A DNA stretch of 30,727 nucleotides from Priapulus caudatus (GCF_000485595.1 NW_014577075.1:143661-174387), one strand, 5' to 3'; counted from the stretch's first letter, positions 9,420-20,789 are shown. Made by a program: numbers and translations. Notes: generated by a model from the letters alone, not told the origin.

Positions 9420-9486
9420 ACTGGGTGAGTGCGTGAGTGGGTGCGTGCGTGCGTGTGTGTGCGTGCGTGCGTGTGTGTGCGTGCGT
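9420..9486. repeat. GTGC/TG microsatellite
   Basis: Runs of gtgcgtgcgtgtgtgtgc on the + strand, with gagtgcgtgagtggg at the left edge. Confidence 0.85.
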
Positions 9487-11075
9487 CTAAGCTGTCACTT
9501 CTGTGCAAACAGGTGGGTAGCACTGAGGATACAATGGCGTGCAAGTAGTGCCCCTCCCTAACCCTCCAGCGTGCTGTCGCCTGCCCCGTCTCTCCTGTAT
9601 GACACGTCCGGTCGAACATGACTACCGGCTGGCAGGGCCGGCCCCACGAGAGGCAGCCGTCGCCCCCTCTCTCTCTCTCAGCACAGATTAATGCCTAGTG
9701 TGACATTGAGCAGCATTTTATTAATGCATTCGCTTGTGGCGTCCGTCGGCCGAAAATTTCATACAGGCGCATACCGCTGAGACCCACTTAGGGGGTGTAC
9801 AGACCGCTTTATTCGCATCTGAACTGTTCCTTCTGCATGCTTGCATATGAATGGTCCATTCTATTAATTTGAGTTTGCTGTTGCCCGGGGCCGAGCGACA
9901 GGGGCTTGGCGCTTTGTATTCTCATAAAAAAACTTGTTACTGTAGCGTGATTGTGGCCATTTTTGGTAAAAATTTCACATCTGTGAGTTTTTCACCGAAA
10001 ATGCGTTTTTATGCCGCAGCTGCTGGGTTGGCGGGGCGTCGGGGGAGGGGTGCGGTGCGTCGGGGGAGGGGTGCGGTGAGTCGTCGTGGCTGGCATGTTC
10101 TTTGTCGAGTCGGGAGGTCGTTATTTAAAAAAATTATTCTCGTGTGAAAAAAAAAATGAAAAAAGAATCGCAAGTTTGCCCAACAGCTTGATAATGGCAT
10201 GCATGTATTCAGCCATTTTTTCCCACCAAAAGTTTCCTCCTACTCGTATAACAGGTTTATTAAGAATATTTATGATACTAGACTGGATATAAGCGTGGCC
10301 AACTTCTATACTTTGAATGTTCATCTTTTATTAATGAATGTGCGTTTATAAAGGCGGGAGAAGCGTTGACGAGAACAATGGCGTCAGTTGTGCAGAGAAA
10401 TATTGCTTGAAGTGTCTAGATCTGTCACTCCACTCGATGCAGAGATACGAATCTCTCATCATTTAACGATCGCGTAAAAAGAATAATCGGCTGTCATAAA
10501 TAAGTCATAGCGACGGAAGCATCGTGGCAGCATACGCGTGCGAAGCGTACGCACATCGTGTATGGGAAGGATGTCTTGTTAGAAAGCATATAATTCAGTA
10601 TCGTCCTTTCAGTGTGTTGCTCGCTTCAGTTCGCATCGGATTTTTGAGGTTACCTGTTAACTGGCTTTTATTGTGAATGAAAGTGTTTTGAAACGATGAT
10701 GCCTTTTTTTTCATTTTACAAAACGGGTTGTGCACGCGTAGAATTCTGATTGACAATTCCTTTGTGCGCGTGTAGGTACATTATTCGTGTAGTTGTCCGG
10801 TAGCAGTCAGCCGTTACCCGCTCACGTACGATTGTATTTCACTCGAATGCTAAACGCGACCCATTTCGTTCTGTTAAGAGTATTCGTTGTCATATAATTG
10901 GAAATTGTCGCCCTCGATCGCCGGTAATTTTGATTGCAAACTCTAAAAAAGTCATTGATTCATTCGCTGTTATATAGTAGTGTCGTTGTTTTCATCGCCG
11001 CCGCCCTTGTGTTTATAGTGTAAACAACGCGTGGTCGCCGTCGCCACTCCCCTGTCTAAATGTAATGAACCATAA
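9487..11075. other. Unique intron DNA with one G-rich tandem duplication
   Basis: 10036-10056 and 10057-10077 are two perfect 21-base copies containing ggggg-a-gggg. The pair gives four G runs and could form a quadruplex on the + strand. The rest (9500-10020 and 10090-11070) is balanced, unique, and shows no coding signature or recognised element. It ends about 400 bases upstream of the exon. Confidence 0.45.
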
Positions 11076-11265
11076 TCGTGTGCGTGTGTGTACGCGTGCT
11101 TGCGTGCGTGCGTGTGTGTGTGTGCGTGCGTGCGTGTGTGTGTGCGTGCGTGCGTGTATCTATGTGTATGCGCGCGTGAGTGCGCGCGTGTTTGTGTGTG
11201 CGCGTGCACGTGTATCTGTGTGTATGCGCGCGTGAGTGCATGCGTGAGTGCACGTGTGCTTGTGC
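11076..11265. repeat. TG/TGCG microsatellite upstream of the exon
   Basis: Compound gtgcgtgcgtg and tgtatgcgcgcgtgagtg repeats. It ends about 220 bases before the exon's acceptor site. The block atgtatctgtgtgtatgcgc-type recurs, giving a local 60-base period near 11155-11240. Confidence 0.88.
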
Positions 11266-11488
11266 GTTCATCATCATCCTCATCGTTTACCCAATCTAAT
11301 AATAATAATTACTCTCTCGATTCTCGTGTTTGCTTAGCTAGGCGTTCCAGCGTTGATGATTCGTATTGCCAGTGCGTGATTAGTACTTACAGAATATGTT
11401 AACAGAATTGCGTGAAATGTGGGAGACGAGATAGGGGTGGAATTCTCGTTATTTTTATAGTCTCATAAAAATTCCTCCATTTTTTCAG

Positions 11489-11561
11489 TTATATGAAATA
11501 TCAGAAGATCCACAACGAAAAGAGTTTTTAGATGATCTCTTCATGTTTATGCAAAAACGAG
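11489..11561 (+). CDS. retn: Internal exon of an ARID3 / dead ringer (retained) homologue, start of the ARID domain
   Basis: The exon is 73 bases: 24 complete codons plus the first base of a Gly codon. It follows a pyrimidine-rich AG acceptor (ttttttcag, ending 11488) and is followed by a consensus donor (G|GTAAGT, from 11562), so it enters in phase 0 and leaves in phase 1. The peptide begins LYEISEDPQRKEF and ends FMQKR, then G. This matches the first helix of the ARID domain in the ARID3 (Bright/dead ringer) family, where the block LYE..DDP.RKEFLDDLFSFMQKRG is strongly conserved; other ARID families (ARID1, 2, 4, 5, JARID) differ here. Family proteins are nuclear and bind AT-rich DNA through ARID, with a downstream REKLES region for oligomerisation; in Drosophila, retained acts in embryonic patterning and neural development. 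The exon is tiny and alone: I found neither the preceding exon (expected to end near EEQFKQ) nor the next (expected to begin near TP.NR.PIMAK). One position is unusual: Met where the family has Ser before FMQKR. An isolated gene-fragment duplication is possible, but intact splice sites argue for a functional exon. Confidence 0.9.
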
Positions 11562-12019
11562 GTAAGTGTTTCTCGGCGGTTGTTAATTCTTTGTTGAATT
11601 TTCTATTTTCACGTGTTTCATTTTATCAGTCTGGAATAACAAGATTGGTATAATTATAAATAACTCCCAGTTTATGTGAGTTATTTCTACGCATGTTCCT
11701 AGAATTTAGCAGTAATGAATGCTCACATGTTTCTGCTCATGTGTATTTAATGTGCACATCGTGTAACTGAGAGTGGGAGCAAGCTATCATTATGTCTTTT
11801 TTAGTCAGTCATGTGGTCTATCATTCATTCATTATGTCAGGGGTATGTCGGACACAATATCACAAGATATATTTGATATTTGTTAGGTATTTATTAGCTC
11901 GTGTTGATATGCATGTTCCAACTACCAGTTTTACTTTTAACGTACTTCATCTGACGTTTTATGAAGATCGTGTACGAGCATACCCACAAAGTCGTAAATA
12001 ATATAAATTAGAGTGTATG

Positions 12020-12054
<35 letters not shown>

Positions 12055-12715
12055 GCATTGCAATACTGTTATTGCAAAGTCAAAGTTGCAAGGGAAATAT
12101 GGAGTTTTGCAGATCGCGAAATTTAGGATGTTATTCGAAACCTGGTGTTTTCGTATGGTTTGTTTCTTCTTCCTGATTATTGCCAAACAACCATGCATGT
12201 AATACTTGTGTTGCCATATGTAAAATCAGAAGTAAATAATACTAGGGTAGCGGAATCTTCCAAATTCTATTCATAGAGAGCGACTTGCTTTGAAGTCTGA
12301 TTATGATTTATAAAGGAGAACTCAATTAACATAAACTCAAACATTACCTTAAACATCCAATAAACCTCGTTCTTAATCATTTTTCCGAGGTATAATCACA
12401 AGCTACAGAGATAGACGACATCGACAAAATTCAAATAAAATACAACCAAGAAAACCAGTTTGGCAGCATCGCCACTTTGAACTATAAAAAAAAACAATAG
12501 TGACAGTTTGGCAGGGAATTTCAGCCTTATGTTTGTTTATTATCAGATTCGGGGTGTTTTATTGACATTACATTTTACCAGATGTGATATACTATCCTCG
12601 TCGAATTCGTTCAAACCTTTCTTTGTCGAAAATTATTTCAGCGAAAACAGGATTTGTTGTTTCATGGCACGTGATATGCTCTGCACCGATTACAAAGGGT
12701 TTTTACAGCCATATA
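11562..12715. other. AT-rich intron immediately downstream of the exon
   Basis: No gene or element recognised. 12021-12052 is a pure TA run. The remainder is AT-rich unique DNA with short frames only. Confidence 0.45.
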
Positions 12716-13045
<330 letters not shown>

Positions 13046-14271
13046 ATTGAGAGAGATATAATTGTATTATAAATACAGTGACTGTTTTGCATGCGTGCAA
13101 ATGCGACTAGCAAGCTGCTTCCCTTCTATTCTGTCGATCTCAGCCTCGCGCACTCTCTCGCGCGCACATGAATATCACATCACTCCCTCCCGCCTACTTA
13201 CCCGAGCACGCGGTAACAGCGTTTTGCTTGCGCGGCAGCTGCCAGAATAAACCACATCAGGGAATATCTGGCCATTACCCACCGGTAGCAATTTGCGCCC
13301 CGGTATATTTCGGCTGAGAATGATTAGGCTGATTGCTTATTGAAATGTGATAAGACACGGTGAGGGTTAACACTGTGTGCGGCTGTAGCGAAGCTGTGTT
13401 CTCGTCTTGTCGCGTTCTCGGCTATAGTATAGTATGATGAATATCTATATCTATATCTATCTATATATATATATATATATCTCTATATATATATATATCG
13501 AGAGATAGATATATGATATAATGCGTACATACTCTGAACGAGTGTAAATGCCACTATTCCGTTTATTGTGGCAACTATGCCATCCTTAACATTTTCGAAT
13601 ATTGGTACTAGGCGATACTCTAAGCTGGGTTTACTTTGGGCGGTGATTCCCATAATATATCCACAATATCTACTATCGTGTAATCATGTAATATCATCTA
13701 ATCGTGTAATCGTGTATTACAAACACTGGTGTCTACTATTGCCGTGTTTCGACAGCCCATGCAGCATATAGTAATATATAATATTGATTTAAGAGTGACC
13801 CTAATCTATAGTGTTATTAGGTTAAATATTACCCATCAAATGTTATATATATATATATTCTAAATACAGCTAGTTAGTTTAAATTACTAATAATTACTAA
13901 TATTTACTACTAATTACTTTTACTCTAAATAAATGTAATTAATATATTATTATGAAATGTCTGATATTTAACTAATCTAACTTGAAGCTGTGTTGTGCAT
14001 GTGCCAACCTTTGGAATATAGAAATACGCACGCTAACGCATGCTACTTACCTCTGCCATCTAATAACACTTTTTGAAAATTTTGTAATAGTATCGTTTCC
14101 ACAGCCAATGGCGTAGTGGCTTTTAGTTGTTCAGTGTATTCTTATCTTCATAGTAGAAGCCCTAACAATAGTAGTAGCCAGCAGGTTATCTAATGCTAGG
14201 GATGCTTGGCAATAGTATGGGTGTCGTAATAGATATATAATGTATAGAACGTAACAAACGGCAGAATTAAA
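13046..14271. other. Unique, increasingly AT-rich intron DNA
   Basis: 13436-13520 is a TA/CTATAT microsatellite with a palindromic right side (tctctatatat...atatcgagaga). 13780-13990 is very AT-rich with repeated actaat motifs. Nothing resembling a gene. Confidence 0.45.
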
Positions 14272-14420
14272 GAATGTGAGAGAAAACGGGATGTGATTTA
14301 GAATCTTTGGAATGTGAAAGAACACGCTATATGATTTAGAAGCCATAGAATGCAAGGGAACAAAGAATATGATTATGTCCATTAAGTTATTGTAGGCAAG
14401 AGAAAATAGGACACGAGATA
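14272..14420. repeat. 38-base degenerate minisatellite, 3 to 4 units
   Basis: Unit starts at 14272, 14310 and 14348 (exact 38-base step), each beginning gaatg.gagaga(a) and containing tgattta. A weaker fourth unit starts near 14386. The 138-codon minus-strand frame over this stretch follows the repeat and has no recognisable domain. Confidence 0.7.
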
Positions 14421-15290
14421 ACAAAAGATACAAATGATACAGTATTTGAGTATACGATTGTTTTTTGAGAGTGTTGTTTGGAGAAATGTTGAGTTCAAGA
14501 GTGGGCAGAATAATACTAGGCAAGTATGAAATGCTGTATATGCACATGTTGCTCTATCACGTTCGCCTAATTAATCATGTGCATGTGTAATAATAAATTG
14601 ATGGAACCAGTGATGGAACTCAGCACGAATAATATATGAGGTAACATTCAGCTGTCGGTGGAAAGTAGCAACTAATTAGAATTTTGTATTTAAAGTATTA
14701 GTAACATTTTAACCAGTATAATTATTAAAGAACATTTAGGTGAGCTTGTGATGTTCGTTTTAATACTAGGCGGAAACCACTACTTTCATTTAGAACGTGA
14801 GTACGATATCAGCAAAGGTGTGATGTATAGAACGTATAGAAACTGTATGTGTCGAGTGCGAGCGTTGCTTGCGTGCGGGGATGCGTTTGCGTGTGTGCGT
14901 GCGTAATACCAGAGGTCGAGGGATGTAACGTTACATCAACATATCATTTTACTGATTGTGAACAACTGAACAGTTATTACTACTCCCTGCAGCTGCGTTC
15001 AGGATCGAAAGCTTACATCACAGTGATGCTCTCACAACTAATTCCCACGTGAAATTTTCACTTGTGAACACGACGGCGGCAGCGGGTCTCCGCCGGAATT
15101 TTTAATGTCCGTCCCCCCACCTCCTCCTCCGCCTCTTCCCTCCTCACTCCTCATCAACTGTCGCTCGGAATTAGCCGAGATAATGTGGTTACAGAGTTCA
15201 TCAAAGATGCATCGTACGCTAAGCTCGTTTGCGATCAAGCCGGGAGCATTAATCGCATTATCGGAGTATACGCCGAACGTGTTGCCTACC
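14421..15290. other. Unique intron DNA, nothing recognised
   Basis: AT-rich to about 14830, then a short TGCG run (14866-14905), then balanced DNA. A CACGTG E-box lies at 15046-15051 and a pyrimidine-rich patch at 15105-15150. No coding or element signature. Confidence 0.4.
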
Positions 15291-15900
15291 TCACACACGC
15301 ACACACACACACACACACCACAACACCACAGCACATTCCGCGCGGCGCGCGCTCGCGTGTACCTGCCTGCCACGCTGTTATAATCGAGCAGATTCTGCGA
15401 CCGGAAAGCTCTTGGATGCAGGCGAATTCCGGCCATCGCGCGCATGCGCACGCCGTCCCCGCGCGGCGACAGTGGACACGCGTCGCGTTGGTTCGTTCTG
15501 CTTCCAGCAGCGCCTCTGCTGCTCCGTTTATGGACACGACTTCGTAGAAACCGCTATATACTACCTCGCGTGTTGCACACGGGGTGAGTATGCGGCGCGT
15601 GCGTGTGCCGTCCGTGCGTATGCGTGCGTGTGTGTGTGTGTGTGTGGTGTTGCGCGCGTGTGTTGCGTGTGTGCGGGTGCTGGTGTGGTGTGTGTGTGTG
15701 TGTGTGTGTGTGTGGCGTGTGTGTGTGGCGCGTGGTAGTGCGTGTGTGTGTTTGGGGGGAGGGGGGCAAATGATTAAATAATACATCTCGCACGGACAAC
15801 ACGAGAGACGCATGTTGATATATTTATTTTATAGAGCTGGGAAAAATGCCAGCAGTGCGTGCGTGCGTGCGTGCGTGCGTGTGCGTGCGTTCGTGTGTGG
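15291..15900. repeat. CA (15294-15322) and GT/TGCG (15596-15760, 15855-15900) microsatellites
   Basis: Three separate runs with CpG-rich unique DNA between them. Reading frames over the runs (HTHTH, CVCVC) are repeat artefacts. Confidence 0.88.
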
Positions 15901-16437
15901 GTGCAGACGCCGGCAAAAGCCGCGCGAGATCCGTCGGTATCCATGCGAATAACTCTCGGAGGAACCGCTCTCTGTTTCCCTCGCAGGGATGAGATGATGG
16001 GCGAGAAGGGGAGGGGAGAGGGGAGCACTGCACACACTTATAAACAAGAAGCCAGCGCGCGTCGAAAAACCGCCATCATGATTTTCAACTTTATAAATAG
16101 TCACGGCCGCGCGCGCTGTTTTTCTATCGTATGCGCGCGGCGTCAGAACATTATGAGTATTCGCTCAGATTTGGCGAATAAATTCCCGCTCAACAAAATG
16201 GCCTCTGCGACGTGCGCGCGTGCGCGTGCGTGCTATTTATAAAGAGCTGCGAACAGCTAGTATTTCACTAATACAGAAAGAACGCGGTTTGATACTGGAA
16301 TTTTGCAAAAAGCTCGCCAAATGGCTCCGGCAGATAATTTTAGAGTCGGAAGTTTAAATCGCGGGTCCGTAAGAAAACGGTGTCAGCCGAATATATCACC
16401 CCTCCTTATATACGTATAATGGTGTATAAGGTGTGTG
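15901..16437. other. CpG-rich unique intron DNA
   Basis: Low-repeat block with tttataaatag (about 16090-16100) and cgaataaattcccg (about 16177-16190), plus several CG-rich runs. It has the look of unique, possibly constrained DNA, but nothing specific can be called. Confidence 0.3.
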
Positions 16438-16550
16438 GTCATACACACACACGCACACGGGCACGCACGCACACACATACACACACACACGTACACACAT
16501 ACACACGCGCGCGCTCACGCGCGCACACGCACACACGCACGCACGCACAC
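16438..16550. repeat. CA/CGCA microsatellite
   Basis: acacac, gcacgcac and cgcgcgctcacgcgcg blocks in one run. Confidence 0.9.
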
Positions 16551-17099
16551 CCTGAGTGACCGGTGGGAAATGTCAATAGCCGGTGACTGGGCGCTCACGG
16601 CGGTCAGTGCCACCTCCTCTACATGCATACACGCATCTTCACGAAGGCTTAAGCTGCCGAGGGTAAAGCGCGTGAGTCGACGATACATTTGTTTAGACGC
16701 TGGCCGCGCTTTTGTCTGCGATGATGGCTGCTACCCCCTCCCCCCCCACACCCACACCCACACAGCATTCACATCCTAGTCATCATCGTCATCATCATCA
16801 TCATCATCACCGTCATCATCATCCTCATCGGCCACATGCGAACAGGTCTTCGCATTCGTCATGTAAGACTTAAAGCAACTATTTCGAGAGTTTTTCAGTG
16901 TTTTCACCACTTTCATGACACCTACCGTTATCGCTTGAGTAACAGCAATTGTCTAGAGTAACAATAAAATGTCTTAAAACCTTCGTATTCACCAAAAAAG
17001 TGATTAAAGAGATTAAAGAAGCGAGGGGCGGTGGAAAAAAATGCGCACCACTCGTGCGCGGGGGAAAAATTCTAGGTGCCGGGTCAGAACATCTGCACT
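16551..17099. other. Unique intron DNA with a CAT/CATCGT microsatellite
   Basis: 16772-16830 is a catcat/cgtcat run. The rest is unique, with no coding signature. Confidence 0.45.
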
Positions 17100-17185
17100 A
17101 GAACCGCTATGACGGGGGAGGATGAGGGGGCGGAGGTGGGAGGGGCGGAGGGAGGAAGGGTGGAGGGAGGAGGTGACAAGGGTGC
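17100..17185. repeat. G-rich purine tract on the + strand
   Basis: At least eight runs of three or more G separated by one to five bases (gggggagg..gggggcgg..gggaggggcgg..gggagg). It satisfies a simple quadruplex rule. A similar tract lies at 22505-22570. Confidence 0.7.
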
Positions 17186-17429
17186 AGGTGCTTCGCAGCG
17201 ACGAGCGAGGCAAGCAAGGGTGAAGGGAGCGGTAGAATGAAATATATCTCGATGACCGCTCGTATTCATGTTAATGGCACATCGCGAGTCGGCGGCCAAA
17301 AATAAACTCCATAAAGTCGGTCTGTTTGCATGCGAGCGGTGTATAAGGCGGATGACTTTATTGCTGCATGTACAGCTAGCTAGTATGGCGACTGGGGTGC
17401 GAAGTGGAATTAGCACACGAAGGGTTCTG
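17186..17429. other. Unique intron DNA
   Basis: Low-repeat DNA with ccataaagtc and gactttattgc about 35 bases apart (near 17310-17365), which are inverted TTTAT-type cores. No gene. Confidence 0.3.
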
Positions 17430-17519
17430 CCGGAAGAGCGAGAGAGAGACCGAGAGAAAGGAGCAGTGTAAGACACAGACAGAGAGAGAGAAAGTGAGAG
17501 AGGAGCAGTATGAGGGAGA

Positions 17520-17579
<60 letters not shown>

Positions 17580-17593
17580 AGAGAGAGAAGAGC

Positions 17594-17643
<50 letters not shown>

Positions 17644-17870
17644 GCCAGAGAGAAGAGAGAGAGACGAGAGAGAGAGAGAGCAGATGAGGAGCACGCAATG
17701 AGAGAGAGAGACGACGATGAGACGAGGACAGAGATGCAGTAGAGAGGAAGGAGAGAAGCATAAAGAGAGTGAGGAAAGAGAGCCAGCATGAGATATGAAG
17801 CAGTACGAGAAAAAGAGGGAGGTTGGGAGGGACGACAGAGAGAAGAGGATGTGCGCAAGTAAGAACGGTG
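17430..17870. repeat. GA-rich purine tract
   Basis: gaga dinucleotides with sporadic c, t or g interruptions. 17515-17575 is nearly pure. The long minus-strand frame of SLSLS residues is an artefact. Confidence 0.95.
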
Positions 17871-18294
17871 AGATGGGGAAAGAAAGCGAATGAGCGAAAA
17901 AAAGAGGGGAAGGGTGTGTGGGAGCGGAGAGAAGAAGAAAGAGAGCTGCGTCGCGCTAAACTCGCATTGACAAATGTCTGTTTTACCCCGCCCGAAACAG
18001 GTTTATGCAGTTTCAACCAATCTGGCAAACACGTTTCACAATTAGATCCCCGCGCATAGAACCGTGACGGGAAGCCTCTTGCAATAATAAATCGATCACA
18101 AAAGCTTTGCGGTGTCCCTCCATAGTCCGGCACGGCTTAAAATGTTTGCCAAGCGCGTGCACGGATGAAGCGTTTTCCTACGTTACCGCCGCCGTCTTCC
18201 GCGTGATTGGCAGTTTTTTCTTCGTCTGGTATTAAAATGGTAGGCATCACAGCAGCGCTGCGCTCTCTCCTCCTCCCTTCCCCGGCATCTCTGG

Positions 18295-18513
18295 ATGCTC
18301 GCTCTCTCTCTCTCTCTCTCTTCTCCTCTCTACGTCTCTGCTCTCTCCTCTTTCGTCTGCTCGTCTCCTTCGTCTTCTCTCTCTCCGTCTCTTTCTCTCT
18401 CTACTGGCTCTTGTTCTTTCTCTCGTCTCTCTTTCTCCTTTCTCAGCGAAGTCTTCTCTCGGTCTCTTTCTCTCTCTCCGCTCTCTCGTTCTCTATTCTC
18501 GTCTCGGGTCGTC
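18295..18513. repeat. CT-rich pyrimidine tract before the gap
   Basis: tctctct blocks with interspersed g and a, running directly into the unknown bases. Confidence 0.93.
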
Positions 18514-18825
18514 NNNNNNNNNNNNNNNNNNNNNNNNNNNNNNNNNNNNNNNNNNNNNNNNNNNNNNNNNNNNNNNNNNNNNNNNNNNNNNNNNNNNNNN
18601 NNNNNNNNNNNNNNNNNNNNNNNNNNNNNNNNNNNNNNNNNNNNNNNNNNNNNNNNNNNNNNNNNNNNNNNNNNNNNNNNNNNNNNNNNNNNNNNNNNNN
18701 NNNNNNNNNNNNNNNNNNNNNNNNNNNNNNNNNNNNNNNNNNNNNNNNNNNNNNNNNNNNNNNNNNNNNNNNNNNNNNNNNNNNNNNNNNNNNNNNNNNN
18801 NNNNNNNNNNNNNNNNNNNNNNNNN
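18514..18825. other. Assembly gap (312 N)
   Basis: Unknown bases, flanked on both sides by CT repeat. The true length may differ from 312. Confidence 0.99.
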
Positions 18826-18827
18826 CT

Positions 18828-18883
<56 letters not shown>

Positions 18884-19240
18884 CTCACGTCTCGGCCTCC
18901 CTCATCGTTCTCTCCCTCATCTCTACCCCTGTCGCTTCCTTCCTTATACATTGCTTCACTCTATCGCTCGCTGCCCACTCCTCCTATCTCCCTCTACCAT
19001 CTCTTCCTCACTCGTTTCTCCTTGCCCAATCTCTCCTGCCATTGCTCCCTTCCCTATTTCCTCCTCCCTGATAACTGTCTCCTTATTAAAAGTAATCAGT
19101 GTTTGTACTAATTCGGCCCTGCGTCATTCCTTCCCTCCCTGTCTCCTTCTCTTCTCTCTCCAACCATCCATCCCCCATGACTCCCTTTCCCTATACGCTT
19201 TCTCCTCTCCATCTCCCACCGCTTTCTCTTCTATATCTCC
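18826..19240. repeat. CT tract after the gap, grading into C/T-rich DNA
   Basis: 18826-18880 is nearly pure CT; to about 19240 it is ctccct-rich. The block aaaagtaa(t/c)cagtgtttg occurs twice, at 19089-19106 and 19249-19266, so part of this stretch (period 160 bases) is a tandem duplication. Confidence 0.85.
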
Positions 19241-19266
19241 CTCCCGTGAAAAGTAACCAGTGTTTG

Positions 19267-19531
19267 GACGGCTGGCAGCCCGCGCCGCTTTTAGTTGCCA
19301 TCTGATGTTGTTACTGGATACAGCAATAATGACATCACCACTAGGAATTCCTGCAGCCTTGAGGCAGGGCATGTTACTCGCTTTATCATAATGATCTGCC
19401 GGGAGAAGTAAAACCAGTATTGAGCTGTATGTGGGACAGGCGCGGGATGCTTGCTGCGGGGCTGGTAATACCGCCCGAATTGCACATGTATGCGCTTTAT
19501 TTAGTCACCCATAAATATGTGCGCTGTCGAC
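19267..19531. other. Unique low-repeat intron DNA
   Basis: About 265 bases of balanced DNA between two repeat tracts with caataatgacatcacc, ctttatcataatgatc and tttatttagtcacccataaata. These TTAT/TAAT cores and a tgacatca-type CRE-like motif make it a candidate regulatory island, without proof. Confidence 0.3.
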
Positions 19532-19872
19532 AGCAGCAGCAGCAGCGGCGGCAGCAGCGGCGGCGGCAGCAGCAGCAGCGGCAGCAGCAGCAGCAGTAGC
19601 AGCGGCGGCAGCAGCGGCGGCAGCAACAGCGGCAGTAGCAGCGCCAGCAGCAGCAGCAGCAACGGCAGCATCGCCAGCAGCAGCAGCGGCAGCAGCAGCA
19701 GCAGCAGCGGCAGCAGCAGCAGCATCGCCAGCAGCAGCAGCGGCAGCAGCAGCGGCGGCAGCAGCAGCGGCGGCAGCAGCAGCAGCGGCGGCAGCAGCAG
19801 CAGCGGCGGCAGCAGCAGCAGCAGTAGCAGCGCCAGCAGCAGCAGCGCCAGCGGCAGCATCGCCAGCAGCAG
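19532..19872. repeat. CAG/CGG (AGC/GGC) trinucleotide array, about 340 bases
   Basis: cagcag runs broken by cggcgg pairs and occasional cagtag, cagcgcc and cagcatcgc variants. On + it could read Ser/Gly, on - Ala or Leu. It has no splice or start context and the flanks are not coding. Confidence 0.92.
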
Positions 19873-20088
19873 CGTGACAGTAGTGGCAACTGTGTAGCGA
19901 AACTCGCCTACCAAAGAGGAATCGCGCCAGGATTCGGTCGGGAGAAATAGGAGGGGGCGTGTGCCCGTCATTGTGCCGAATATTACTCGGCCCGATAATT
20001 CCGTCACGCCCGCCGGAAGTCGGCTGCTGTGCAGCGACAGTCGACGTCGTTGTATCGCAGTCCGGTCCGCGTTCAGATACTTTTGTCG
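19873..20088. other. Unique CpG-rich intron DNA
   Basis: Between two triplet/hexamer arrays. No gene or element recognised. Confidence 0.3.
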
Positions 20089-20292
20089 GGGTGACGATGA
20101 CGATGACGATGGCGACGACGATTGTGATGACGATGGCGACGACGATTGTGATGACGATGGCGATGACGATGACGATGACGACCGCGATGACGATGACGAT
20201 GGCGGTTGTGATGACGATGGCGATAACAACGGCGATGACGACGACGATGACGATGGTGATGACGACGACGACGACGATGGTGATGGCGATCA
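20089..20292. repeat. GATGAC/GACGAT hexanucleotide array
   Basis: gacgatgacgat blocks with ggcgacgacgattgtgat variants (a 30-base higher-order unit is repeated at about 20106-20165). PolyAsp frames here are artefacts. Confidence 0.92.
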
Positions 20293-20789
20293 CAGTGTGT
20301 CGATTTCGATTTCGCTATCGATAAGCGCATCAAAGGTTGCCGGTGTTTTTTTTTAAGATGAGATTTTTTGAAGACGAGATGACATCTGACGCGCATCGCA
20401 TTCCGAGGCATACATTCCCTTTGAGAGTCACTTCACTCACTTAAAAGTGCTTTCAGACTATGTACGGTTCGGTCGCACCCAGTGGAATAAATCTAGCATT
20501 CCCTTAGCTTCACTCCCGCGCGATTATGTATACGGTATGTGGGCCGGCGACAGCGAGTGGAGTAAATTCTGGGGGATATATGCAGTACTATAGCACGTAG
20601 TAAGACAGTAAGACATTATAATGGTGTTAGATGGTGGTGGTGTTTCACCTGTGAGCTCGCATGCGTCTTCTGCTGGTAATGCAGATTTATACATTTCAGC
20701 GTAATCGCTGCTTCAAGTTTCCATTAGATTCTCTCTTCACTCGTTTATGGTCATACCATAATAGTCTGAATGTCCGGGGCGCTGTGTGA
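20293..20789. other. Unique intron DNA, nothing recognised
   Basis: Balanced DNA with no repeats above a few bases and no coding signature. Confidence 0.35.

Larger units (their letters stand above)
1..11488 (+). other. Intron upstream of the ARID exon (partial)
   Basis: Inferred intron, because the exon at 11489 starts with a standard acceptor and no upstream exon of the gene is recognisable. It holds two Penelope-like remnants, an inverted pair of a 300-base repeat, a MITE and several simple repeats. The extent is a minimum, since the donor lies outside the window. An unrecognised small exon or alternative first exon cannot be excluded. Confidence 0.6.

Noticed and set aside
14131-14547. 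138-codon minus-strand frame
   Set aside because: It tracks a 38-base tandem repeat and AT-rich DNA; composition is Ile/Leu/Tyr from low complexity; no domain.
15150-15300. Possible short exon (frame reading EFIKDASYAKLVCDQAGS)
   Set aside because: No family recognised and no good acceptor/donor pair; the frame runs into a CA repeat.
17084-18133. 349-codon minus-strand frame
   Set aside because: Mostly SLSLS derived from the GA tract; no domain.
18207-19256. 349-codon + frame crossing the assembly gap
   Set aside because: It contains 312 unknown bases and CT-repeat residues; the frame across the gap is meaningless.
19501-20324. Long polySer, polyAla, polyLeu and polyAsp frames on both strands
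   Set aside because: Produced by CAG/CGG and GATGAC arrays; open in several frames at once, which is the mark of a repeat, not a gene.
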